From Nigrospora sphaerica (taxonomy: Eukaryota; Ascomycota; Sordariomycetes; Amphisphaeriales; Apiosporaceae), in NCBI GenBank assembly GCA_018287875.1, contig JAGVVL010000022.1, positions 248,001 to 312,000 of the forward strand: DNA of 64,000 nucleotides, in the 5' to 3' direction. A program made the translations under genes and the position numbers. The notes beneath the pieces were generated by a model that worked only from the letters and a program-made list of their open reading frames with translations, was not told the origin of the DNA and searched no databases. Shown one piece after another: positions 1 to 10,500 of the stretch. Within the stretch, counting starts at the first letter, position 1, and each line of letters begins with the position of its first letter.

Positions 1-635
1 TGATCGGATCCTGCGTATGGTGCGTATCCGTCATAGGCGACCCGGAGATCGTCTGTGGCCCAGGCTAGGTCGATCGTAGAGTCTGCGCATCCTTTTCGTG
101 TTCATGTCGGTGTTCCAGGCGGTGTGATCAGCTGGAGTCTCCAGGATTCTGCTAGCTGGAGCAGCTTGTCAGCTGCCCTATGGGGTCGGACGTTGTATCC
201 TCCCCAGACGGGGTGGTGGACGTTGAAGTCTCCCACGAGGACTGTTCGTCTTGGCTGGGGTTCGTCATGGAGGGCTTCGATAGCTGGCAGGTCCGATCTG
301 CTGGTGGACCCAGGGGGAGGCGAGTATATGCAGACAACCGTTATGGGACCATCTGGTAGTTGGATTGTAATACGACACCTATCTGGCTGCGCCTCGTATG
401 TCCACTGCGCTAGGGTGTACTTCTTGTTAATGTAGATGCATGCCCTACCTCCCTCGATCGCGTAAAGTAGGTGGTACGGAGAGGATCTCGGGCAGTAGGT
501 GGTCGGCATATGTGGGTTTCGCCAGGGCTCTTGGATAGCCAGGACGTCGTACTCTTCGGAGATGGCATCGACTGCCGGGATCTGTGCTTTCTTGCTTTTC
601 TGCGTGTTCCAGTGTAGGATCCTTAGCGCTATCAT
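1..635 (-). pseudogene. LINE-C ORF2, endonuclease N-terminus (cut by window edge)
   Basis: This is the start of a non-LTR retrotransposon ORF2. The apurinic-endonuclease-like domain shows LHWNTQKSK, an IQEP motif with the catalytic Glu, and LVGDFNVHHPVW with the Asp/Asn pair. The start at 635 overlaps the end of ORF1 as ATGA, a stop-start arrangement seen in Tad-like LINEs. An in-frame TGA at 102-104, probably a former CGA, ends the frame. Reading through it gives further endonuclease-like sequence (STIDLAWATDD) to the window edge. The RT would lie outside the window. The family assignment rests on motifs only. Confidence 0.75.
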
Positions 636-1817
636 GGTCGAGCGTGGATGCTGTTTAGCGTTGACTCCGGTGTTTCGATGTCCATGTCGTCTATCTCTTC
701 GTTGGTTCTGCTGCGGGCTCTGCCAGTGCTTCTAGTACGGCAGCTGGTTGCTCGACGCTTCCGCGGCTGTACTGTCTGCCAGTCCTCGGATGTTGGCTTA
801 GGGGGTTCTTGCGAGGGCAGTGAGAATCCCTTCGGTCTCGTGAAATAAGCAGCCTTAGCGATCTGGACCTGCTCTTGGCGGACTGGACACTCCTTAGACC
901 ACGCAGTGTGTGGTCCTCGGCAATGGATAGTAGCCATACTGCCAAATAAGGCCGTCTCGGCATAGCTGTTCCGCTTGTTGAACCGTGGGTACTGCAATAT
1001 ATAGGGCCGTGACCGTCCTGGACGAGGTCTTAGCGTTGCGAGGGAGCTTGGCCTCTAGGACGTCGATAGGGCCGCCGGGCTGGTTCCGGAGTTGGACTCC
1101 TAGCTGCCCTTGGTTCGTCTCTATGGCCTCCTTGTTGATGCCATGGGCCACCACCAGGATCTTTCTCTTCTGGATAGAGGCGTTCTCTCCGAAGGCCTCG
1201 GTGGTCCAGGCCCGGTCGGTTTCCAGCTGTCGCTTCTCTTCTGCTGTCTTGCAGGTAATAGCACAGTCTCCGCTAGGAAGCTTCCGTGCGGCTATTACTG
1301 TTTCTCTGCCTGTTGCTGCGTTAACTTTCCGCACGATTTCTTCGTAGGTGCGGCCTTCAGTTCCTGCGGCCTTAACCGTTACCTCCCGTTCGTGTCGAGG
1401 AGGCAGAGTCTTGGCTACCTGGGGGGCCCTGGGTGCCGGGGCGGCGGTAAGGGCAGTAGCGGCTGCAGCGTACGTCTTAGGAGCTTTTATTTCCTTATAG
1501 ATAGCTTGCAGCGTGCTCTCGATAGTATTGATACGTCTTTCGACGCTGGGCTGGTTGTCCGATTCCTGGGCCGCCGTCTCTAGGACCGGAATGGCGGCTT
1601 GAACCGCTGCGGCTAAGGCCGCAATGTTGACTTCACCAGCTAGGAAGCGTTTGAAGTCGTCTATAGTGCTGCGTATATCCTCTGGACTGCGTCCAGGTGC
1701 TGTAATGCTGTCTGGCGATGGTGTTCTTGAGTCCGGAGGTGACGGCTCGGGGGGTGGGGCGGGCCTATGGCGGCTCTCACCACCCGCGCTTTGCCTCGAA
1801 GGTGGTGGATCGACCAT
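632..1817 (-). pseudogene. LINE-C ORF1 (gag-like), frame-broken
   Basis: This is the gag-like ORF1 upstream of the endonuclease ORF. Residues 1-60 are Pro/Ser-rich and disordered, followed by a likely helical segment (around VERRINTIESTLQ) and an Ala-rich stretch. The C-terminal part resembles the RNA-binding region of fungal Tad ORF1 proteins. The main frame stops at 894. The tail with the remains of a zinc knuckle (HCRGPHTAWSKEC) lies in another frame from about 960 to 632. The frame therefore breaks near 900-960. It contributes RNA-binding protein to LINE particles if functional, but this copy is probably dead. Confidence 0.7.
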
Positions 1818-2095
1818 TTCTAGGCTAAATGAAGCCCAAGGAACAGTTTCCGAGCTATCCGGTAGCTTAAAGAGTCGTGGTTTTGAAGTTATCGCTGTGT
1901 GGGGTCGGTTTCGAAAAAGTTTTTTCGCGGTGGTTAGAATCCTTTAAATCTTAGAAGCTCTTGATGAATTGTCGTTTCTCGAATCGTGATCTAGGAAGCA
2001 TGACGTATGTGTAACACCTCCAAGCCTAGATGATTGACCATCCGCTTATCACCTCTTACCAGTATTACAACGTTCATGTAACGAACACTACTACT

Positions 2096-2108
2096 ATGGT
2101 ATTGCTGC
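2096..2108. repeat. LINE-A target-site duplication, left
   Basis: The 13-bp sequence ATGGTATTGCTGC occurs here and again at 5411-5423. The two copies flank LINE-A exactly: the ribozyme G1 is the next base on the left, and the (TAA)n tail is the preceding sequence on the right. Confidence 0.9.
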
Positions 2109-2198
2109 GGCTGGCGAAGTCGGACTCTACAGCCTCCCCGCGGCGCCGGCTGGAAATCTTCCTAGGTCAATAGACTGAGGGAGAGCCGATGTAGAGAC
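2109..2198 (+). ncRNA. HDV-like self-cleaving ribozyme at LINE-A 5' end
   Basis: The fold follows the hepatitis-delta-type double pseudoknot. P1 is 2109-2115 with 2145-2151 (GGCUGGC with GCCGGCU, 7 pairs including the G1-U wobble). P2 is 2125-2131 with 2190-2196 (7 pairs). P3 is 2132-2134 with 2142-2144, closing the C-rich loop 2135-2141. P1.1 is possible between loop C residues and G2152-G2153. P4 is 2157-2163 with 2178-2184 (7 pairs). J4/2 is GCCGA (2185-2189), matching GCNRA, so the catalytic C would be 2186. Predicted cleavage is before G2109, exactly the element's first base. In other LINEs such ribozymes free the 5' end of the transcript. Activity here is inferred from structure only. 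Confidence 0.88.
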
Positions 2199-3295
2199 GC
2201 ATTCTGCACGAAAGTGCAGCGAGGCGCCATTGCTGCGTCGCTGTGTCGCTGCACCGGAGTTGTGCTGAGACGGTCTGTGATGCGGGATTTTCGGGCGTCG
2301 CACGACCGAAAATTTTTCGCCCCCGCCAAACGCAGCAAGCAGCCTCGAAAATCGACACCGCGCGACGCCGAATCGACGACAAAATAGGCGCGCAGCGAAG
2401 GCCCTCGTCTCTATAGAGGGATTTGGGTAAAAAAACCATCCGACGTCGACTCGGTTCTCGAGGCGACGACAGGACACCCTCGGCCCTGCCGAGCTCTGAG
2501 ACGGCTTGCAGCAACAGCCGCGAGGGCATCGAACGAATACCTAAGTGGGCGTGCGTACGGAGTAATGGAAGTTGTTAAGAGCACGGGAACGGAGTCGTTA
2601 AGGCAATAGTGGCTACGGCTGGCCGCCCGTGTCGCCCTTCGGGGTGACAGCGCACCGCTCCGGAGACGAACATATGGTGGATCAGGGCAGGTTAGTCGAG
2701 GCCTTACGGGGTACTATGCCGGCGTGGTGGTACCCCCTACCGAAGGCCTACGGCAAGACATGGTCGGCTCGCCGGCAGAGATGGCGGCGAGCAACGGGAA
2801 GCCGGTCTAGGGCTCGCCACCCTAGGACACCGGTGGGCCGTAGCATAGCACGACGACCGCGGGACCGGCAGAAGAACAGGGTAGCCCCTACGTCCCCTAC
2901 TCGCACTAGGGTCGACTAGAGATGGAACCGGTTCGAGGACTTGCCGTGGAAGGGGATGAACAGCTGGATTGGGCCAGCCCAGGGACCTGGAGACAAGGAT
3001 GAGACGGACTGCCTTCGATTGTGCCAAAGGGCATCTTCTCTGTCGGAGTGTCGCTGGCGCAAGTGCTATCCTGGGAGGCTGCAGGTCGAGGAGGTCGTGC
3101 TATGGCTCGAGAGGACGGATGCGCATGTCGGTGGTCCTAGAGAGGGATATGCCCTTGCGGGCTGCTTAAGGTGCAAACCTTCTATTCCCCACCTCTTTCT
3201 ATGGAAAGCGCAGAGAACTAGACCCGGGGGATAGGGGGCCTAAGGCTACGTACACCGGCTTCCGAACAACGAACCGGCTCGCAGCGCCTCTCGAT
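2199..3295 (+). other. LINE-A 5' region, no recognisable protein
   Basis: This is GC-rich sequence between the ribozyme and the RT. Short open frames exist on both strands, but none shows endonuclease motifs (no GDFN or SDH block) or a gag zinc knuckle. It may be a long 5' UTR with promoter or the scar of an internal deletion that removed ORF1 and the endonuclease. Confidence 0.5.
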
Positions 3296-5217
3296 ATGGA
3301 CAGCAAGGTGACAGCAGAACAAGTCCAAGACGTCCTTACTAAGGCTGGCCAGTGGAAGGCACCTGGACCAGACCAGCTTCCGAACGGATTCCTTAAACGC
3401 TTAGGAAAGCCCCTCTTCCAGGCCTTGGCCTCCCTAGCGGAAGCGTGCTGGCATATAGGATACTATCCAAGAGCGTTCCGGAAAGCAGTCACCGTCATCC
3501 TCCGGAAGCCAGGAAAGCAGCCAAACGAGTATCACCAAGCCGGCGGATGGAGACCTATCGCGCTGCTTAACACTATAGGAAAGCGATCGAGAGCCTACTA
3601 GCGCAACGGCTAGCTAGCTTTGCCGAAGAGAACGGACTGCTCCCGGACGAACAGATGGGCAACCGGAAAGGCCGCTCCACGGAAACAGCCTTACGGTTGC
3701 TAACGGACCTAGTCCGCACAGCCTGGAAACATGGAGGCGCAGCAACCCTTCTATCGCTAGATATTTCGGGCGCTTTCGACTCGGTCGACCATGGAAGGCT
3801 CCTCGCTAACCTGCGAGCGCTAAGGGTCCCTATATGGACTATTAGCTGGATCCGAAGCTTCTTATCCAACCGGTCCACTACGCTATTCTTCGACAGCCAG
3901 GAATCGGACGAGATCCCAGTCCCGGCAGGCGTCCCGCAGGGCTCACCCCTATCGCCTATCCTCTTCTGCCTTTATACAGCCGGTCTCTATAAGGCTCTCC
4001 GCGCCGTACCAGGAATAGCTACTATAGCCTTCGTAGACGACACGAACCTCGCGGGCTTCGGTTTAAACCCAGAGCAGACCTGCAAGCGGTTAGAAGCCGC
4101 TCACAGGGTCTGCAAAGAATGGGCAGTCAGCCACGGCATGACTTTCGCAGTCCAGAAATATCACCTAGTCCACTTCTCTCGAAGACGGAAAGGTCCGGAC
4201 ACAAAGATAGCCTTAGAAGGCCACGAAATCGAACCAGAAGACTCCTGCCGCGTCCTTGGCATCCAGGTGGATAGACGTCTCCGCTGGGACGTCCACATCC
4301 AGTCGATATCGAAGAAGATGGCGACGCAGGTCTATGCTCTAGACCGGATAGCCTGCTCGACATGGGGCGCGTCTCTCCAGCGAGCCCGCCAAGTCTATAC
4401 AGCCGTCGTACGGTCTGCGATAGGCTATGGAGCTTCAGAGTGGCACCGCCAGATCTCGAAAAATCGAGCCAAGGCACTTAACGACGTCCAGACAGAGTGC
4501 CTCCGAAAGGTCACAGGAGCTTTCAAAGCCACGGCCACTGCAGTACTAGAAACGGAAGCTTACGTATCCCCCTTAGACACGTGGCTCAACAGAAGGGTGG
4601 CGGCATCGGAAGAGAGGCTCCAACAGCCGCGTATCGCATCACTTATCCAAGCAAGGTGCGATAGCGCAGCTAGATGGATCCTAACAAGACCGACTCGCCG
4701 GCGCAGACCGAAAGGCCCCGACGCTCCCGATCGTAAGAGGTGGCTAGACGAATGGCTAGCTGGAGACTCAGCACATAAGGCTGAGGAGAGAGACTGGCTT
4801 CAAAGATGGCAACAAGCGCAGCAAAATCGAACAGCACGGACCCCGGCAGCAACTAAGATGCCGCCAGACAAGCACGTCCTCAAGCTCCATAAGGGACTCC
4901 ATAAGGCCGAGAGCTCCATCTTCGTCCAAGCGAGGACTGGCAAGATTGGGCTGCGAGACTTCCTTTTTAAGCGTAGGGTCCCGGGCTTCGACAGCCCCTG
5001 GTGCGTCTGCGGTCAGGGCAGGGAGACCGTCCGGCATATCCTCGTTTTCTGCCCACGGGAAAGAGAAAGACGAGAGCATCTCGTCCAAGCTCTAGGAGGA
5101 CCGATAGACACGGACAGGATGCTCGACACCCCAGGAAAAGCAGGAATTATCGCGAGATGGCTACTCCGCTCCGGCAGGCTGGACATGTTCCAGCTAGCGA
5201 ATCAACTCATCAGCTAG
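3296..5217 (+). pseudogene. LINE-A reverse transcriptase, one-base frameshift
   Basis: The first segment (3296-3601) carries the RT N-terminal motifs KAPGPDQLPNGF, ILRKPGK and GGWRPIALLNTIGK. The second (to 5217, 520 aa from 3655) carries motif A (LDISGAFDSVDHG), motif B (GVPQGSPLSPILF), the catalytic FVDD and a C-terminal C-x-C-x8-H-x4-C knuckle near 5000-5055. The two join if one base is added to the short A run near 3580, restoring the common IGKAIE motif. No RNase H is seen after RT. Apart from this single-base break the RT looks intact, so the frameshift may be a sequencing error. Confidence 0.85.
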
Positions 5218-5410
5218 GAAGCGGGCGCGCTGAGCCCGATCTCGGTATAGCAGGTCAAAGTGCAGATAGAAGCGGTGCGACGCAGCGGAACCTAGGTTTT
5301 TCACCCGGCCGGACGTTAGCCCGGAACGGTTTTCCTAGGCTAAGATGCGCAGGGGGTCCTCATGGCCTAAATAGGTCGCTAGGTGTAAGAATAATAATAA
5401 TAATAATAAT

Positions 5411-5423
5411 ATGGTATTGCTGC
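5411..5423. repeat. LINE-A target-site duplication, right
   Basis: This is an exact copy of 2096-2108, directly after the (TAA)n tail. Confidence 0.9.
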
Positions 5424-5601
5424 ACCTTCCCTTCAATTTATCTTCCGTGCGCTTGGAGCTGTTAGCTCCTAAGCGTGCAGCGCACTAGATTCCTTAACAG
5501 TGGGCCCGAAGGTCCCATAACGCACCGAAACACCAAGTTCCCTTGTCGCGAGGAGCGTGGCGGACCTCCGGTCGGCCGCGCTCGCCATCGCGATAGCTGC
5601 C

Positions 5602-7536
5602 ATGGACGCCTCCGCAGCACACCGATACGGCGATCACGACGATCCACGCCTGTCGGACTCCGAGTCGGAAGACCCACGTACCGCCCTCGACGCCACCCAA
5701 CAGGCCATGACGGCCTCGACGCCCCGCGCGAGTGTGGGCCTGACCCCCCACCAACGCAAGAAACGCGCTAGGAACGGGAACCTCATCAACGAATCCCCGT
5801 GCCCGGCCCCCACGACCCTGCCAAGCGGGAAGGCTAGCAAGGTAATCGACCTAACGAGCGCTGCCGAACCACATTCTGCAGCCCCTCAGGGCCTGCAGGA
5901 GTCCGTACACGCGCCCCAGGCCGCGACCAGACCGACTAAGGCCTCCTCGGAATTCTACGACCAAATGGCCGAGGCTAGGAGGAAGAACCAGGACCGAGAG
6001 GAGGTCATGACTATGGTAGCCAGGGCTCTGGACTCGATCCCCACAGCCCTCCCCCTCCGCCAACGAGAAATGGCGGACGAAGTGGTGGCGGGCATCTTCA
6101 CCCACCTTCGCACCACCATGTTCGCCCAAGGGGTGCTTGGAGAACCCATTAGCGTGACCCCTCCGACCACACTCGACTCACAAGCCTCGAAACCGGGGCG
6201 CCTAGCGGCCGCCAGAACGACGCAAGTCCCAACTTGGGCCGCTATCGCGACCTCGTTCCCCACGACGAGCAGGGCCTCTACGAAATCGGTCACCTTCTCG
6301 GACGAAAGCACTCGCTCCAGGTTAGCAAAGACGAATAAGACGAACAAGTCCACCAGGACCGACGAGACGGATAAGTCGAAGGGCCCCCCACCTGACATAC
6401 GGGTCCTCGTACGCGTTCACGAGGAAAGGCTCGATTGGGCCCGGAGACAACCGACCTTCGCCTTACGAAAAGCTGCCGCCGAGAAGCTTAAGATACCCTT
6501 GGCGGACATCCCCGAGATACACCATATCCCCTCCGGCTTCGCTATACGACCAAGAACTAAGGAGATCCAACTCCTTATCCTTTCCGACAAAGCCCAATCT
6601 GAGCTGGGAGGCCTATTCGGGGCCAAGGCCTTTGACACACACCAAAAATGGTATAACTACGTCGTCCCTAGGTGCCCGAGGGAGGTTCCCCAACTCTCCC
6701 TAAGTGAGGCTACCCTACAACCGATACCCGCGGTGGACGTGGCGGCGGAGGAGGCAGAGGCCCAGACGGGACTCAAGCCGAAGAGAGTCGCGTGCTCCAC
6801 GAAGGGGCCTACGGAGGTAGGCTTCGTCACACTCATCGTCTCCTTCACCGAGAAGGTCCGGCCTTTCAAGCTCTTCGGCTCGTCAGTGATGGTCAGGCTT
6901 ATCGATAAAGCCCCGGCCGTCCACAGACACGACCCAGGCTGCCAGGGCTGGCACTCTGGGCGCAACTGCGCTAGGGACCCCCGATGCGTGACCTGCGGGG
7001 AGAAGACGCACGCGGGCCCCTGCCAACGACCCCCGAAGTGCGTTAACTGTCACGCACCACAGCCCGCAGACCACGAGGGCTGCCCTGCTAAGCCGGTACG
7101 GAAGAACGGCAAGATGGTGCACCCTACGAAAAAGCAGAGGGCGTCCTTCAGATCCGCCGGAGAACAGCTCTACAGGGCTGCCCACCCTGAGCTGCTCGGT
7201 GATCGAGCCCCCGAGACTACTCGACTAGCCAACCAGGCTGAAGCCCCTACCGTTCCTACCGTGCCTACAACCCCGAAGGGGGCAAGGGTCACAGCCTACG
7301 AAACGAATAACGGCTGCCCCGAGGGGCGGCCTTCCACCCCGACGCAGCCTACCATTTTCGCTGCAGGTTCCCCCCCCAGGGACCATGAGGGCGATATCGA
7401 CCTAACCGATCTCCCGGACTCCCCGACGAAGGCCTTAGCAGAAATCCAACGTCGATCGACCCGTTGCAGGGCGCCTTCTAGCCGCCTACTCGACTCGCTA
7501 CCTTCGCACGTTAATGAATTACTCGATAGCGAGTAG
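5602..7536 (+). CDS. LINE-B ORF1, gag-like RNA-binding protein
   Basis: An intact 644-aa ORF from the first in-frame ATG (the frame is open from 5557 but only with GTG). The N-terminal half is low-complexity and acidic/Ser-rich. A conserved central region (around RVHEERLDWARRQPT) is followed near residues 435-500 by three successive Cys/His clusters, including CVTCGEKTHAGPC and CVNCHAPQPADHEGC. These are typical of ORF1 of Tad/I-type LINEs, which coat the transcript. It overlaps ORF2 by 23 bp in another frame, so ORF2 is probably translated by reinitiation or a frame change. Confidence 0.85.
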   Translation: MDASAAHRYGDHDDPRLSDSESEDPRTALDATQQAMTASTPRASVGLTPHQRKKRARNGNLINESPCPAPTTLPSGKASKVIDLTSAAEPHSAAPQGLQESVHAPQAATRPTKASSEFYDQMAEARRKNQDREEVMTMVARALDSIPTALPLRQREMADEVVAGIFTHLRTTMFAQGVLGEPISVTPPTTLDSQASKPGRLAAARTTQVPTWAAIATSFPTTSRASTKSVTFSDESTRSRLAKTNKTNKSTRTDETDKSKGPPPDIRVLVRVHEERLDWARRQPTFALRKAAAEKLKIPLADIPEIHHIPSGFAIRPRTKEIQLLILSDKAQSELGGLFGAKAFDTHQKWYNYVVPRCPREVPQLSLSEATLQPIPAVDVAAEEAEAQTGLKPKRVACSTKGPTEVGFVTLIVSFTEKVRPFKLFGSSVMVRLIDKAPAVHRHDPGCQGWHSGRNCARDPRCVTCGEKTHAGPCQRPPKCVNCHAPQPADHEGCPAKPVRKNGKMVHPTKKQRASFRSAGEQLYRAAHPELLGDRAPETTRLANQAEAPTVPTVPTTPKGARVTAYETNNGCPEGRPSTPTQPTIFAAGSPPRDHEGDIDLTDLPDSPTKALAEIQRRSTRCRAPSSRLLDSLPSHVNELLDSE

Positions 7537-10500
7537 ACCCCGGAGGCAATTCCGGGCAAGGGGCAGAAGCGATAAAGACAGGCCCCTAGCGATCGCATAC
7601 CAAAACGTCGCCCGCTCGAGGCCGTCCCACGAGGCTTTCCTAGAACTATGCGCCTCCCAGAAGGTGGACGTCGTCTGCGTGACCGAACCGGCATGGGGCA
7701 GCGACCAACATGGCCCGCTCGCAGTAACACACGCCCACTACAAGCTTTACTCGTCCGTCTCCCACTGGACGAATAAGCAAGATAGACCTAGGGCCCAAAT
7801 GTACGTCCGTAAAGACGGCACCCTTAACGCGAAACAGCTCATATGCTTTCCGACCAAATTCACCATCTGGATGGTAATTAACGGCTACACCATCATGACG
7901 ATGTATCGAGATCGCCGCAACCCACAGTGGCACCACGAACTCCACAGATACACACCCCCTAACCGCAGATTTCTCGTGGTAGGGGACTTTAACGCTATTA
8001 GCAGTGTCTGGCAGTTCTGCACCCCCAACGAAGAAAACAGCGCCGGACGCTCTACTGCTGCCTGGGCGGCGGCGCATAGCCTCTCCTTCATTGGAGAATA
8101 CGCCAGGGCCACACACGATAGGGGCAACACCCTAGACCTGGCCTTCTCTAATGTCCCGTTCGCTAGCTCGATAGTGGACGATGCACTCACAGCCCCTAGC
8201 GATCACTCAGCCCTCCGAGTCACGCTCCCCATCGGTGGCAGGATCCGGGTGGACCACCATAGGTTCACCGTCCCAGAGGACAAGATCGAAGCCTTCAAAG
8301 GACTGGTCACGGCGGGACTCAAGCACGCCCCCAGACCTAGGACAAAAACGCCCGAGGAAATCGACGATGTGGCTGACTTCCTAGTCGACACACTAAAGAC
8401 GGCTGTCCGAGGCGCCGGTAAGGCCCCAGGACCACCGGGCGGCAGCGCGCCCTGGTGGACAGAAGACTGCGGCATAAAGCACAGGCTATATAAAGCCGCG
8501 GTCCGCGCCTCAAGCCTCGCGGAAGCCTGGGCTGAGAAGAAAGCGTTCCGGACTGCTGTGCGGATAGCTAAGCGACAATACTGGCGGGGGCTGATCGACG
8601 GAGCCACCTCAGACCAAAACCTTTACCGCATCGTGGCCTGGCATAAACTGGGCACGGCCTGCGGGCCTCCGCCACTGGTGGTCGACGGGCGCACGATAGA
8701 CGACGCGAAAGAGAAATGCGAGGTACTAGGGGAGAAGCTTCTGCGACGCTTCTCGCCTACGGACGACATCGTTACCGACCCTCTGCAGGTGCCCGTAGTC
8801 CCCTCTAGGACGATTAAGTGGAACGACGAGATTACTATCGAGGAACTCGAGCTATGCACCACTGGCACAAAGAAGACTTCCCCCGGAACCGATGGGCTAA
8901 CGGTGCGGCTACTGAAAGCCGCATGGAAAGCTATCGGGCCCGTCTTTGCCCCCCTATGCCAAGCCTGCCTTGAGACAGGCTACCATCCACGGGCGTTCCG
9001 CTTAGCCGAGGTCGTCATGCTACAGAAGCCCGGAAAAACAGACTACACGACCCCAAAGTCGTGGCGGCCCATCGCACTCCTCTCGTGCCTAGGCAAGGGG
9101 CTGGAGAGGCTAGTAGCGAGACGCATGGCCCGGATCTCCCTACGGGAAAGAATCCTCAACCACCAACAGTGCGGCGCCCTGCCTAAGAGATCGGCTACGG
9201 ACCTACTCGCGTGCCTTATTCACGATATCGAGCACGCGCTCGAATCGGAGAGAGTGTTCTCAGTGGCTACGCTAGACGTACAAGGGGCCTTCGACGCGGT
9301 CCAGAAAAACCGACTTGGACTTACCCTCTTACGACAAGGCTGGCCAAGGAACCTAGTACGCTGGGCGATCTCATTTTGCACAGACAGGAGCGCCAGAGTG
9401 CGCCTAGACGGGGCCACGTCAGACTGCTTCCATCCGGAGTGCGGCCTCCCCCAGGGGAGCCCAGTCTCGCCGGTGCTCTTCATGCTGTCGATCGCGGACG
9501 CCTTCCCAAAGACCGGCCAAAGTCACTTCGGATACGCGGACGACATCGCCATCGGCTGCGAAGGGCCTACACACGAAGCGACTACAAAGCAGCTCACGGA
9601 GCTAGTTGGAGAGCTCTTAGACTGGGGCCTAGAAAACAAGACAGTCTTCGACCCGGATAAGGCGGAGGCGATGCATTTCACCCGGAGAAGACCCCCTAGC
9701 GGGCAGGAGGACGCGGGACCTACTATAGAGGTCCAGAGACACAACTTCGTGATTGAACCTACTAACCCGAACTCAGACGACAAGCCAGTGATGCGCTGGC
9801 TAGGGGTCTGGTTTGACAGTCGCCTCAAGTTTGAAAAACACGCTGCTATTAGGGCTGCGAAAGGCCTAGCGGTAGCGAACCACATCCGCAACCTCGCTAA
9901 CACGAAATATGGCCCTCCTTCCCAGCAGATACGCAAGGCGGTCTCGACAGTGGTGCTCCCAACTCTACTATACGCGGCAGAGGCGTGGTGGCCGGGCAAG
10001 ACGAAGACACCCACGAGCCGGCTTGTGAACAGGCCACAGACGGTCAGCACAGGCCAACAAGGGAACATCGACACCCTGTCGAAGCCCTGGAACGCGGCCC
10101 TCCGGGCCATACTGCCAGTGTGGAAGACGACCCCGAACGGCACCCTCCCTATAGAGGCAGGGCTCCCCCCGATCGAGGTCGCCCTCGAGAAGGCTAGACA
10201 TCGAATGGCCTTCAGGACAGTCTCCGTGGACACCGCGCACCCGCTAGTCCCGAGACTAGCGCAGAGGCTAAGACAAAGAGGCAAGAGCGCTAGTGGCCTC
10301 CAACCGGTACGGACACGCTTGCAACGAGCGTATAGGATGTACGGACAGCCTGACAGGCCGATACTCCTACTCCCGAGACACCTACCTGGCTCCCTACAGC
10401 CGGTGGCGGACATGGCGAAGAAGGCGAAAGCTACGGCCTTTAAGAAGTGGTGGCAGGAACTATCGCCGACAGACGTCGTAGTCTTTTCCGACGGATCCCA

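Larger units (their letters stand above)
1..1950 (-). mobile_element. LINE-C, Tad-like non-LTR retrotransposon (5' part)
   Basis: ORF1 and the beginning of ORF2 lie head to tail on the minus strand, so the element's 5' end is at higher coordinates. 1818-1950 is its probable 5' UTR. The exact 5' boundary is not visible. From about 1985 to 2035 there is a short match (around GCATGACGTATGTGTAAC) to a repeat near 14,930, so the LINE probably ends before that. Confidence 0.65.
2109..5410 (+). mobile_element. LINE-A, non-LTR retrotransposon with 5' HDV-like ribozyme
   Basis: A 3.3-kb insertion bounded by a 13-bp duplication, with a 5' ribozyme fold and a (TAA)n 3' tail at about 5388-5410. It encodes RT and a C-terminal zinc knuckle. 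I find no endonuclease, ORF1 or RNase H. Its 3' half is repeated at 11,864-13,597 with the same tail, which defines the family. The TSD together with the ribozyme at the first base shows the 5' end is complete, so missing domains reflect internal loss or an unusual architecture, not 5' truncation. Confidence 0.85.

Noticed and set aside
1110..1583. 157-aa plus-strand frame
   Set aside because: It is antisense to LINE-C ORF1, which has clear motifs.
5001..5465. 154-aa frame ending in an Ile run
   Set aside because: It is an out-of-frame reading of LINE-A RT that runs through the (TAA)n tail.
5447..5485. Possible ribozyme at the start of LINE-B
   Set aside because: The sequence forms a long imperfect hairpin (GTGCGC...GCGCAC around GGAGCT-AGCTCC), but there is no P3, P1.1 or GCNRA-type J4/2, so it is not HDV-like.
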